NCBI RefSeq assembly: GCF_033807715.1
Contig: NC_084607.1
Coordinates: forward strand, 12,542,441 to 12,606,440
Source: Cololabis saira
Lineage: Eukaryota; Chordata; Actinopteri; Beloniformes; Belonidae
Direction: 5' to 3'
Length of the DNA: 64,000 nt
Below are positions 1 to 12,200 of this stretch, one piece after another (the first letter of the stretch is position 1; each line of letters starts with the position of its first letter). The notes beneath the pieces are model-generated. The model searched no databases. It saw only the letters and a list, made by a program, of their open reading frames with translations, and was not told where the DNA came from. The position numbers and the translations under genes are program-made.

Positions 1-97
1 TTTCAGTTCTTCAGATAACTTGCACTAACTATGCATTTTAGTACATTTGTCCTTAAAGCAGAAAGTTAATGTGGGTGTCTCTCTGCTGTTTGTCCAG

Positions 98-3000
98 ATG
101 AAAAGGTCTTCCCACGAGCCTTTAAAACCCAGGGACTTAAAATCCACCACCGTTTCCATTTTGCCAGTGCTCTGAAGAGGATGTCAGTCCTGGCCTCCTT
201 TGAGAAACTGGGCTCCACTGAACTCTGCTATATCTCAACTGTCAAGGGTGCTCCAGAGACACTCAGAGGAATGGTACATACGGGAAATAATCCTTTACAC
301 TTACTCTTGTGTACTTAAACCCTAACTTTTTATATCCTGACATAGTTGATTATAGTTTTCAGAATGTCCAGCAAGTTACGATGAAGTCCACAGAGAAATG
401 TCGCGAGAAGGGGCCCGGGTGCTGGCCCTGGGGTACAAAGAGATCGGACACCTCAGCCATCAGCAGGTTCGTATTTAATCATTATTTAATCCAAACAGAA
501 ACACTATGATTTAATTTATTTCATGAAAAGATGTGTTAGAAACTGAGCTGAAACTTTTTGGTGATACAGGTACGGGAGATAAGCCGTGATTCTCTGGAAT
601 GCAACCTTCATTTTGCTGGGTTCATGGTTGTATCTTGTCCACTAAAGAGTGACAGTAAGGCTGTCATCAGAGAAATCCAAGAAGCTTCTCATCATGTAAA
701 TAACCCAATAATGCAAAACTGTGCATTGCTTCTCAAACAAGCAAGGTTTCATTATGGTTAACCTCCCTGTTATTCTTTCAGGTGGTTATGATCACAGGAG
801 ACAATCCTCTGACTGCGTGCCATGTAGCAAAAGAGCTGCACTTTATCCAGAAAGAGCACACACTTATATTGCAGCAGAGTGCCAATCATGGTAAGACTGT
901 TATATTTGCAGAATTACTGTCACATGGAAAAAGAAAATACACTCTCTTTCAATTCTAAAGCTTTGACATCTCAGATTACAACAACCCATCTGATCCATAC
1001 CAGGTTTTAGAATTTGTTAAATATGTCAAATGAACAAGACATTACATGAAAACTGTGTTCATCCTTGCTACTTCCATTATAATTAACAGTAAGCATTTAA
1101 AGGGCGTTTTGAAATTAGACCCTGTTATTTTCCCTGGATGAAGAACGCATGTTTAACGCACGCTGGGTAATGTAAATGCAAGCCGATTTATTGCCTCTGG
1201 TGCTTGAAGCTGAGTTGAGGGGAAGGAAGACGAATCGAGAGGCGTTATCAAGCGTTATTACGTAACATGACGGCCCGCTGTCTGGTCCGCCTCACTGGCT
1301 CCACCACAACAGAAGAGCTGACTCGATGCAATAGATGGAGCGGGAGGTGGAGCCGTGCTGAATGACAACAGCATTTGCCTAGAGACTCCCCCCAAATCAT
1401 GTTCCACTAATGTGACCCGCAGTCTCCCTTTGCAACTCCTGCTGTTGTGTTTGTTGACCTCAAAGAACTTCTTTCTGAGGCTCTTCAGTTGGTTAATGAA
1501 CAGAGTTTTGTCTCTTGCATGAGAGCGCCATTTTATACGGAAACAAACTTGTCATTTTAGTATGCAGTTGCAGTTTACAGTTCTGTAATATGCCGATTTA
1601 TGGCGTCCAGGGGTCTGAGGATCATATACAAATCCCACCTAAGAACCGCCACTTTGTGTCAGTTCTGTTTACGTGAGGCCTGACCCGTGATAAAGTGTAT
1701 CCTCAGAGGCAAGTTATTGCCGGGGCCAGCTCAACATGCAACCCCACATCAGTTAATGTAAAAAGGGTAGGACACACGCTAGATTTGGATGTTAAACACC
1801 AGGTATCCGCCAATGTAAAAGGGGCTTTTAGGTGCTCAAAGAAGAACCAGTAACATGTAAATATGAGACAAAGCAAGAAAACAGCTGACGTGAAAGTGTG
1901 ACCACCTTTTATAAAAGGTGTCATCCAAGTGTGCGTTAACGCAATACCAAAAGAAGAAATACACTACCAATGATCTTAGAGAAGCATTATTGCTGCCCAT
2001 CAGTCATAGAAGGGGTATCCAAATAACATCCTTTCCACAGTAGGAAAGATTGCTCACAAGTGGACGCAATGAAGGCTCTTCTTGGGTGTGAATATTCTCC
2101 CAAGTTCACCAGAAAATCTGGATAAATAATAAATAAATACATTTTTCCCTTAATACTCCCACAATGGAGATTTTTTTTCTCTGCATTTAACCCATTTTCT
2201 AGTCGAACTAGTAGCAGTGGTCTGCCATGCAATGGCACGGCCCGAACCTGGGTCCTCCAGACTCCAGCCCTCTAGCCACTAGGCTACCACTCCCCTCATG
2301 TTGTAGAAGTTCTCATAGAAATCCTAAAAGTCATGAGAACTGCACAGCTCTAACAGAAATGTCAGACTTTACATATTTCAGTTAGAATGACATATGTTGA
2401 ACTTAATGACATTAATATTTAGAAAAAAAATTGACAAATTGTGCCCTGTTTAAAACTAATAACACAGAAAGTGGTTCTACAATTGCAATACTGTTGATTA
2501 AATCACTGGTTGTTTTTTGGCTTTCACAAACGGCCTCTGCATTTTTACATAGTATTTGTTCAATAGAAAAAAACACATTGTTAGTAGATACTATGTTGTG
2601 GTGTTCATTTGAGGTTTTATTTACCTAATTTGAATACCTCATACTGACTTGATAATATAAAAAATACATATAAATTGAAAGACAGTGTATTTATTTTGTC
2701 AGGTGACCACATTTTTATACTCTTATAATGTGGTAGGTGTTTTGAGAGATAGCATGAGCAAATTATATGAATGATATATTATTGTTATTTTGTTTTCCAG
2801 ATGGGTGGCAATGGGAATCCATTGATGGCAGTGTGCTTGTACCGCTGCCCCCTCCTTCTGTTTCTTCGTTTGTGGAGCAGTTCGACTTGTGTGTAACAGG
2901 TGAAGGCCTGACTCGACTGAGCTGTGAGACCCGGCTACTACACGCTTTGTTGCCACATATACGTGTGTTTGCTCGCGTCAGTCCAAAACAAAAGGTGGGT

Positions 3001-5578
3001 CCTACAGCAGCAGCCGTATGTGTTTTTGGTGTCTTTACCTTCTTTAAAATACATTTCAAAAATAACTATTTGAAACAAGCCTTCATTTCTCTGTGTTTAT
3101 GGATGGTTGGCTGGCAAAACACACCGGAACACATACAAATATTTATTTTGGTCGATTAAAGATTTAATCAATTTAGACAATGTTGCTGGATTTCTTAAAG
3201 CTATAGAGCTATTAAATCCCAAGATTTTCTTTGGATTTTGTAATGTTGTTACTCCTACCAGGCTCCTAAAATGACAAAACATTGCTTTAATGTTGTGCTG
3301 CTGATTTTGTGCAATGATCTCTAAGATGATGGTTCCCCACCATCCATCCATGTAAATTATAAATTCAGTGTTTTAATGATATGTCTGACGGTCTTTAACT
3401 CAATTTTATTAGTATCAGAAATCCCTTTTGTTGTTTTGTCTGCCTGATGCAGCTCAATAAATTGACCCTTTTGAGAGTCAAATATGTTCCACATCAGCAT
3501 ACAGTATGTGTCTTCTGACGTAGCAATTTAAGAAATGAGAAGCTACTATTTGTATCAAATAATTTGCTGCCAGTTGCAAAACATTTACGTCAATCAATAT
3601 TACATCAATCACTTGCACTGGCATATAATGCATGTCAGTGAAAGTAATATGATGTGTGTCAGACATAGTATGCTTTTTGTATTAACAGTGCCCAGATGTT
3701 ACTGCTGTTTTGGCTTTTCATTTATGACTCACATCTTTCTTTGTACAGTGAGTCAGTGTGACCGTGTGAGCCAGGTGGATATTACTATATATAACATTGG
3801 TTGTCTGATGTTTTTTAGGAATTTGTGATCACCAGCCTGAAAGGGTTGGGATATGTGACGCTTATGTGCGGTGATGGAACAAACGACGTAGGAGCTCTCA
3901 AACATGCTCATATAGGTAAGATTTGTCAGCTTTGAAAGCATCAGTTGCTATAAACGCAAGGAGCAGCGATACTAGTTTTTTTGTTTTTTTTTTCTCAGGT
4001 GTCGCTCTGTTGGCAAATGCCCCTGAGCGCATATTTGAAAAAAAGAAGCGGGGAAGAGAAAAAGAGGCGTCCACATCCGAACCCAGACCTTTACCACCTG
4101 TCAGTACGGGAGGCAAACCGAGCTCCAGAGCAGCCAGACACCGAGTGATGGCCCAGAGAGAAGAGCAGCTTGCAGCACAAAAGGTCATTACTTTTTGATT
4201 AGCTGAAAAGTTATTTCTTTGTGAAACTCACTTTATGGAGTAACTGAACATAGTATGCTCACCTACCATCCTTTTTTACCCTCATCCCCAGTAATATAGG
4301 CAAAAAAAAAAAAGAACTATTTCTTAAATGTTATTGCTAAAATTATTTAATAGTCTGCCTTATACCTAAATAACAGGTAAGATATGTAGTTGTCTGTTCT
4401 AAATGTCAGGAAATTTCTCTATCAGGAAAAGATCAGCCAGGTCCTACGAGAACTTGAAGAGGATCAAGTTCAAGTAGTTAAACTGGGCGATGCCTCCATT
4501 GCTGCCCCCTTCACCTCCAAACTCTCCTCCATACAGTGCAGTGAGTAGCATGTGTTTAGCATTTCAATTCTTGGCTGATTTTTACGAAGATGCAGGCATG
4601 ATTCTGGCTACTTTTCTGACATGTATGTTTGCTTTTTTTTCTGCTTTTTTAAAATCTCCAGTCTGTCATGTAATAAAGCAGGGTCGTTGCACTCTAGTAA
4701 CGACACTCCAGATGTTCAAGATCCTCGCTCTCAATGCTCTAGTGCTGGCCTACAGTCAGTCTGTTCTCTACCTCGAGGGAGTCAAGTTCAGTGATTTCCA
4801 GGCAACCCTACAAGGCCTGCTCTTGGCGGGATGCTTCCTCTTTATCTCCAGATCAAAGGTGAGAAATTTAACATTTCAATAAGTACACATACACAACTTT
4901 TTGCATTTTTTTGAAAACGGCCTGATCAGGAACTATTTTTCTCATGTTTCTGCAGCCGCTGAAAACATTGTCACGTGAGCGGCCCTTACCAAACATCTTC
5001 AATCTCTACACAGTGTTGACTGTACTGCTGCAGTTCGCTGTGCACTTCTGTAGTCTTGTGTACCTTTACAAAGAGGCACAAACCAGAAGTCCATCCAGGT
5101 AAGGCAAAGTATACCTTTTAAAGTAGGAAGAATGGGACAAAATTATATCTAACAATACATCTCTTGGTGTTCTCAGTGCCTTTTTTTAGTGTAGTGAAGA
5201 AACAAGTGATGAGAACAATTGATAAAGGCATTACAGGCCTGAAAATCAAAAATCAATTAATATTGAAAATGTATATTAAATAGATACAAGAAAGCCGTGC
5301 AATAGACTGGCGACCTGTCCAGGGTGAACTGCTGCCTCTTGCCTGTAGTGAGCTGCGATAGGCTCCAGCAGACCCCCGTGACCCTGCGAAGAATAAAACG
5401 GGTATAGAAAATGGATGGATGTATATACGAGAAAAAAAATCCATATGGCCCAAGCTTTTTCAGATTTTTCTAGGTTTGTAAGACAAAATAAGATTCAATG
5501 CAGAAGTTCTGCTCTTAAAGTCAGGTTTGAGTAAAATTATGTATAGTGTTGTTATTTTGAAATATAACCAAAGGCTGG

Positions 5579-5651
<73 letters not shown>

Positions 5652-6276
5652 TATATTATTATTATATTTATTGAATGTATAACATGAATATATTATAACA
5701 TTAAGTATGTACTTCTTTTTTTTCTTGCAGAGAAGAGAAGTTTGTAGATCTGTATAAAGAGTTTGAACCCAGTCTAATTAACAGCACTGTGTACATAATG
5801 TCAATGGCCATGCAGATGGCCACCTTTGCCATTAACTACAAGGTATTTATTAATTCTAAATGCAAAAAGTAGTTATCACCTAATTATTTATGGTATACAG
5901 AACTAAAGTATCTCTTTTTGTCTGATAGGGTCACCCATTCATGGAATCTCTTAGCGAGAATCGACCGCTGCTCTGGAGTATCGCCTTGTCTGGTTTAGCA
6001 ATAGTCGGCCTTCTTACTGGTTCTTCACCTGAATTTAATGAACAGTTTGCTCTTGTAGATATTCCAACTGAGGTGAGCTACCAGTATTAGTCCAGTCTGA
6101 TGGCTTTGTGATAATGTTACACATCATGAATTACTTTAACATGCCTCCTGTTTATTTCTTTGCAGTTCAAATTAATCATTGCCCAGGTTTTGGTAGTGGA
6201 CTTTGTCGCCGCTCTGCTGGTGGACCGTATCCTGCAGTTCCTGCTGGGCAAAGGAACTCTCAGGCTGCCTTGTTGA
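98..6276 (+). CDS. atp13a1: ATP13A1, P5A-type ER transmembrane-helix dislocase ATPase (3' part)
   Basis: P5A ATPases (yeast Spf1) sit in the ER membrane and extract mislocalised transmembrane helices using ATP. I read exons 98-273, 356-466, 570-695, 782-890, 2801-2994, 3819-3915, 3999-4183, 4426-4540, 4662-4858, 4956-5098, 5731-5842, 5929-6072 and 6166-6276. All have AG/GT borders and continuous phase, and they give 605 residues. The gene is cut by the left edge: the N-terminal helices and the phosphorylated Asp (DKTGT) lie outside. Visible are the nucleotide-binding domain, the P-domain motif [10 protein letters not shown], the hinge motif [15 protein letters not shown], and helices M5 to M10 with the family-typical [18 protein letters not shown] and [10 protein letters not shown] stretches. 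The protein ends RLPC before TGA at 6274-6276. Exon 356-466 starts after a TATAG acceptor, chosen because it gives FSECP as in the human protein. The introns carry a repeat copy (1128-1835), a SINE head and a TA microsatellite. Identity is very sure; exon edges are inferred by eye. Confidence 0.95.
1128..1835 (+). repeat. Unrecognised dispersed repeat, copy 1 (ATP13A1 intron)
   Basis: This stretch fills much of the 1.9-kb intron 891-2800. By eye it aligns, at perhaps 70-75%, with the minus strand of 37840-37137 in pbx4 intron 2. Shared blocks include CCCTGGATGA, AACGCATGTTTAA, TACGTAACATG, GGCTCCACCA and CAGTTAATGTAAAA. The reading frame seen in copy 2 is broken here. I do not recognise the family; it could be a transposon fragment or an old retrocopy. 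Confidence 0.6.
2232..2297 (-). repeat. tRNA-derived SINE head, fragment
   Basis: On the minus strand an A-box-like TAGCCTAGTGG is followed by a B-box-like GGTTCGGGCC at tRNA-like spacing. This is the 5' head of a fish tRNA-derived SINE; the body is not visible. Confidence 0.6.
5301..5421 (+). repeat. Non-LTR retrotransposon 3' tail with GATG-type end
   Basis: It contains ACTGGCGACCTGTCCAGGGT and GATAGGCTCCAGCAGACCCC and ends in an ATGGATGGATG repeat. This is a very common fish LINE tail, which I recall as RTE/Rex3-like; the family name is uncertain. It lies inside an ATP13A1 intron. Confidence 0.65.
5582..5644. repeat. (TA)n microsatellite in ATP13A1 intron
   Basis: About 31 uninterrupted TA units, followed by irregular ATT/TAT sequence. 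It lies 90 bp upstream of the exon at 5731. Confidence 0.95.
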
Positions 6277-9150
6277 ACTCAGTGCCAACAGCAAACGCTA
6301 CCCTTATCAACCAAACTGTAAAGGGATAGAAGACTTTGGAGGGGAAAGAGAAATGTAGCTGTCATAGAATACAAGACAGCTGAGACAGTCATGGCATGAA
6401 GTACTGTTCACTCGGTGTCCTTTCGTTTGTCCTTCCATACTCCTCCTTAACTTTTTTATTTTCATTGTCTGTGTCTCAGTTCTCATAATGTTCAATCTAA
6501 ATCTGCCTTTTTTTTAAAAACTTTTCTCCCTCTTCATCTATCCCTCACCGTTGTTACAAAAGGCCATGAAGACAGCAGTATTGAATGGTGTGAGATATTG
6601 TGCCAGCTAGAGTAAAACCTATAGGCACAAAAAAAGCAGCATTCTCCAAGAGAATTGCAATAGTGTTTTGGATTTTTTTTTTTCCTTGATTTTGTAAAAA
6701 GCTAAAAAGATCTTTAAACAAACTTATAAAGAATTAAACATACATAAAGTCTGCCAAGTGTTTTGTCAAGTAAAATGGCTGGTGCAAAGGTTCAATTTGT
6801 CTCACATGTCTTGAAGCATCATATTCCCAAGAAAAAGTAAAGAATGGTCAAGTAATTTAGAATACAGTATATGTGTACATAGAGAGTTATTTATGAGAAT
6901 TTTTAAATCACAGGACACTTGACAGTGGTGGAAACAAAAGTGCCACTTCTACAAGCATCAGCGGATCAAATATGACTTGAGACTCGTGAACGTTTTTTTT
7001 TTGTTTTTGTTTTTTTTTTACTTTCCAGCTGATATTAACTCAAACTTTAAACAAAGAGCAATTTGCCTGCCTCCCTGAATGATTTTGAAAGAAATTCAAT
7101 TGCACTGTGATTTAAAGTTGTACATGTGCATGGGAGCACCTAATGGGCCATCAAATCCAAATACAATACAAGCTAAAGGTTTTTTAAATCAATATCTTCA
7201 GTTGACTACTTTGTAATTGCCATTTTCTGTTCTGTTCAAGAAAAAAGAGGCCTCTTTTATATCAATAGATGGTGCTTCTCATCTTATTTCAGGTCATACT
7301 TTAATATATTACTTTGACTAAATCCCTTTGTCAGTGTTTCAGAAGCAAACTAAGAATTTACTTGTGAATCTGCAGACTTGTTTTTTGCCCCTTTTTTGTT
7401 AAGGATCCCAGTTATCAATGCCTCAGTCTGCACTAGTCAGCTGTCACATGGCTTGCTTATTATTGAGCAGGTTTTCAAAAGACGTCTGACCAGTCAGGCT
7501 CTAGACATTATTTTGGGATGTTAACAGTGGATTCTTTTGGTCCTGATGGTCATGGGGTTGGGGTCTCTTTTGATTGGGATTTCTTCCCACGGATGACATC
7601 AGATCGGTATCTGGGGAGTTTTTAGGCCAAAATCGAACACTTTGGACTCTCTGTTGTGTTATTTGAACACTGTAAAAAGCAACATGTTGAGAAGCCCACT
7701 GCTGACCCATTGATGATCTAGCTATTGTTGGGGAATGTGATTGGTCTCCAAATCTTTTGAAATATGTGCCAAGTGCCAAACTAACTTTCATTTGAATTCC
7801 ATGGTGCAGCTTTTCCCAGGAGAACATTGCATTGCAACAGGATAATGGGTGTTTACTCATCTTATCAGTGGTCATAAAGTTAAAACTCATAGGTGTATAC
7901 ATTTGTGGTTTTAAAAAGAGGTGGGAAACTGCATTTGACCTTATTGAAAGATATCTCATAATTAGAGAAGTTGTGTGAAGGCTTTAAGAGTGAAATATCA
8001 AGTAATCTGACATGATTTACTTTTAAACAGGGGCAGACTTCAGCACCTCTGTCACCCTGAGCAAAATGAAACGGGGTTAGAAAATTGATAAATGGTTTTT
8101 ATTGTAATTTTATTTTTTTATTTTTTCATACTTATTTGTGAATTTTGGATGTGTTTTGTGTTCATATGGCAACTAACGCATTTCAATTAGGATGCAGTAG
8201 TGGAAAAAAAAAACCATTTGTCTTGCACAGAACTTGGACATGCACTTCTGCTGGGAATAGAAAGATATGAATTAACAGAGTAGGGTGTCTATCAAGAGAG
8301 CTTTGACATTGGAAAACACTTCAATCTTCAGGCTTGAAATACTGACAACAATGAAAAGGCGGGACTACCCATTGGGATATTTTTTGTGTTAATAAAAACT
8401 TTGATATTGGTAGAGCGGCAGGCTGTTCTCCAGACACAAGGCAGTCCACTACAAGACAGACAGACAACCATGCAAGTCTGCACTCACATGAGAATTATAA
8501 AACCACTCAACCATCCATATAATGAATTTGTAAAAATAAAACCAGAGCAGCTAGAGAAAATGAATGAATACATAATGAATAAAATGAATATATGAAATCC
8601 AGAAATAAGTTCATATATACATATGTATATACACAGTATATATATATATACACACAAACTTATTTCTGGATTTCGTATATTCATTTTGTTTGTAGATGAC
8701 ATGTATATAAGAGCCACAAGCATTTTTCTCAGGTATATATTTTACACAAATTAAAAATAAATCATACTTTGATTAAACGAGTACAGGAAAGGAAAGGAGG
8801 GGCAATTGACTTTAAATTATTTTGGCTATGATTGATGTTTTGGATTAAGTCAGTGCTCTTCCTAACTTGATCCATATGCACCAGCATAATAAGTAGACTT
8901 GATTCTTCGTCATCTGGTCAAACATTTTTCACATTTCTGTGATAACACATGTAATATAAATAATATTTAATCTCTGATGGGTGCTTGGAAAGGTTGAGTT
9001 TAAATTATTTAAATTGAATGATGTTCAACTGGCAATTTATTAATTTAATTGGGCTTTGTATTTTATTTTATTGTGTTTTATTTTATATACATGCCTAATG
9101 TGTACCTTGTTATTAAAAGAAAAAGCTTTGCAATAAATATTTTGTAAATA
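6277..9150 (+). other. ATP13A1 3'UTR and ATP13A1-DSN1 spacer
   Basis: No exon is recognised here. Possible AATAAA signals on the plus strand are at 8391-8396 and 9132-9137, so the 3'UTR may run almost to the DSN1 promoter. A short perfect hairpin lies at 8581-8687. The 152-codon minus-strand frame at 7501-7959 resembles no family I know and is probably chance. Confidence 0.5.
8581..8687. repeat. Near-perfect 31-bp-arm hairpin
   Basis: The arms 8581-8611 and 8657-8687 are inverted complements with one mismatch, separated by 45 bp of TA/CA-rich loop. The arms share the core GAAATCCAGAAATAAGTT. It could be a tiny foldback element or a transcribed hairpin in the ATP13A1 3'UTR. Confidence 0.8.
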
Positions 9151-9167
9151 TCAATCCACCGCTTTGC

Positions 9168-9186
9168 ACTACATTTCCCATGATGC
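9168..9186 (+). promoter_or_regulatory. ZNF143/SBS-type promoter motif of DSN1
   Basis: ACTACATTTCCCATGATGC closely matches the ZNF143 (STAF) site ACTACAANTCCCAGNATGC found in many vertebrate housekeeping promoters. It ends 67 bp upstream of the DSN1 ATG. A second factor may act at the start codon itself: 9251-9260 reads AAAATGGCGG, a YY1-like core. No TATA box is seen. This promoter type fits constitutive, cell-cycle gene expression. Confidence 0.7.
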
Positions 9187-9253
9187 TATACGTCCATGGA
9201 GGGGGTGTGGCTTGTTAGGCGCGCGCAATGAAAAAAGTCTATTTGAAATTAAA

Positions 9254-12200
9254 ATGGCGGAAAAGGTAATGGAGGGTGAACGAAACGGGTCTGTATCTTG
9301 TTTTCACATTTTTTTCTTAAATAAATAATTTGTACTGAACTCAAGCAAGCATTATAACTAAACTGATAGTCTATGCTTGTCACATTTTTCAAATTTTTGC
9401 TGACAGCTAGTTGTATTCCTCTGCAGCCCTCCATACTAGAGTAATGCCGCGTTCCATTTACCTCGGAAATCGAACTGGGAACTGGGAATGGCAGCCATCA
9501 TGGAATGGTAACTCGGGGGTGGTGAAGCTTCTCCCACTTTCCCAGTAGGAAATCCCACTTCGAGGGGCGTTCCAGTTGAAAATTCCGACTAGTAACTCGG
9601 AAATTCCGACTTCCGAGGACAAATGGAACGCGGCATAAACATGCGACAAAAATACAGTTTCTAATTCTAATCAAATATACATACATGTATTTTTTTTCTG
9701 TGTTCGTTTCCTGTTTGTTCACAAAACAATAAACTGCAGTTGTGGAGGCGTCGCTGTGGATGATATCCCGAATGAGGTAAGACGTGTGAAGGCTGATTTA
9801 TGGTTCCGCGTTACACCAACGCAGAGCCTACGGCGTAAATTACGCAGCGACGCGCACCATACGGTGCGCGTCGCCGCGTAACCTACGGCGTAGGCTCTGC
9901 GTCGATTTAACGCAGAACCATAATTCCGGCTTAACTCAACAAGTTGAAGCTGAAAATACTGATTTTTAAACAGCAGCATCTCAGCTGGTGAGTCACTGGT
10001 GGTTGTCATTTCCGTCCAACCTGACAGACACTGAAGAGATGCTCCTCCGCCAGCCCCAGGTCGGCTCCCCCGCCCAAGTCTCCCCGCACCGACTCCCCTT
10101 CACCCACAGCTCAGACTTCAGAGTCGGGAGAAGTGAATTCAGAGGCGGAAAAACCAGACATGCAGACAGGAATCTCAGAGCGAGCAGCCAGTCCGCCTGC
10201 ACAGAGGAAATCCTGGAGGAGAGCCACCATCACCCGCCGGTCCCTCCCTTCTCTTCCCAACCCATATCAAGGTGAAATGATTGACTTTTTATTTTTATTT
10301 TTTTTTAATTCTCTTTTTATTTAGAACAGCAGGTTTCCATCTTGCACGTTTTTACATTCAATCTTTAACTTAATTGATTTTGTCCCTACTGTCCTCCAGG
10401 AACAATAACAGAAAAATAAAAAACAGAACCAGGGAGTGCACTCATGTTTACAATCATTACATCACATAAAAAATAGTTCACATCAGAATCAGAATCAGCT
10501 TTATTGGCCAGGTTCGAACATTGTCCAACAAGGAATTTGACTCCGGTAGTTTCGCTCTCTATGGTATTAAAGGTGAACAATAAACAAATGAACAATAGAC
10601 AAATGTGGAATTTCTATGTACAAAAATTATAAACATTTTAAGGTGCAGCAGTTTGAGGTAGTGAGAATAAGTATGACCTATTTACAATTTCTACAGACAA
10701 GAATTATGCAAAAAATGCAAGATAAAAAATTAAAATTGTACAAAAGAAATACAAAGTGAGAGGTGCAGCAGAGTGAGGCAGCATGAATGAAATGAAATCA
10801 GATGTGATTGGTTTCCATTTGGACCAGATCTTATAAAAGTTTTATAAAAGTTTTCTTTCTCAACCTTGAGAGAGGAAGAGATCTTCTCCATAACATAGAT
10901 CTCGTAGATGATCCCAATCCAATCGTCGATAGTGGGGGGTGTTCTGCCAATTTCTGCTGCTCTGCCAAAAAATGCTACCTAAGGGTTTTCTACCTTTTTG
11001 TAGAGCTACAATTTTACTGTGTTTTGCTCCCTAGCCCACTTCCTTTCCCCCCAAGTGGTCCTTGTCGCTTGCCAGGCCGTCATTGTAAATAAGAATGTGA
11101 TCTTAATGACCTTCCTGGTTAAATAAAGGCCAATGAATATCAAATAAAGCGATAGAATTGTTTTTTTTCTTTCTCTTTATTGTATAATTTTCACAAAGTG
11201 CTATGCAATTCATCTCATGGGTCGTTTTGAAGGATCAAATACTCAACATCCCATATTATCAATTTTACATCGAGCAAGAAATGATGGACGTGCCAATCAA
11301 ACTTTGAAAATCGACTGTGCGCATGCGCAGAACCACAAAGTAGCATTTCTCGGCAGGTAGCAAGGATTGGCAGAACAGGGGTTCTACTTTTAACCATATC
11401 CTTGTAACAAATTTCTTACTGACTGCCAACAGTATAGTCAGCAGTTTTTTGTCTTATACATTCCATGTTTAGAACATTATGTCTCCCAAAAACGTTTCAC
11501 AATTCAATGGCATGGTCACATTAAATATATTTTCAACATAACGAAATGCATGACTTTTAATGCTTATTGTCGTCACTTGTGTGTGTATATATATACCTGG
11601 AGCTTTTGTTTTTTGCAAAAATGATTTTATTCATCTATTGTTTTATGACTCTGTTCCAGCATTGTGCAAAAGCATAAGTCCATCCTTGTCACAACAAGAA
11701 AGGCTTGAGAAATTGTTGGAGGCTTCAATGAAGGCAAGTGTAATTGGCCCATGAGTGTATTACTAAATTCACTGTGACAAACTGAATTGCTTTACGTTTT
11801 TTAATTAAAATTAAGACCTAATGAAACTGGTATATCTCAGTGTTTGCCTAGACTCTAGAAGGTAGATCAAGTTTTAACGAGTTATTACAGATTTTGAAAA
11901 ATTATAAATTAAAAAGAAATTGCCTGGTGGTCTGCTATTGACAACACCGCTTTCAAAATTATAAATTACACAAAGGAGTTAGAGGCTCTAGATGCACATG
12001 CTTTTATTTATTCCGCTTGTGCAAATGTACACCCACATGCACATTCATTCGTGTATAATTTATTTATGTTTAGTGTTTATTAACATCATTGTACACTCCC
12101 TTCTGTTCTGTTTCTAGCTGGCAATGGAAAGAACACGAGATTCACTCCAGTCAGTGCCAAAAGCCTCCCTTGATTCTTTTCAGAAACAGGGTTTGTGCTT

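Noticed and set aside
7501..7959. 152-codon minus-strand frame after ATP13A1
   Set aside because: Unrecognised composition, lies in the likely ATP13A1 3'UTR on the opposite strand, no support.
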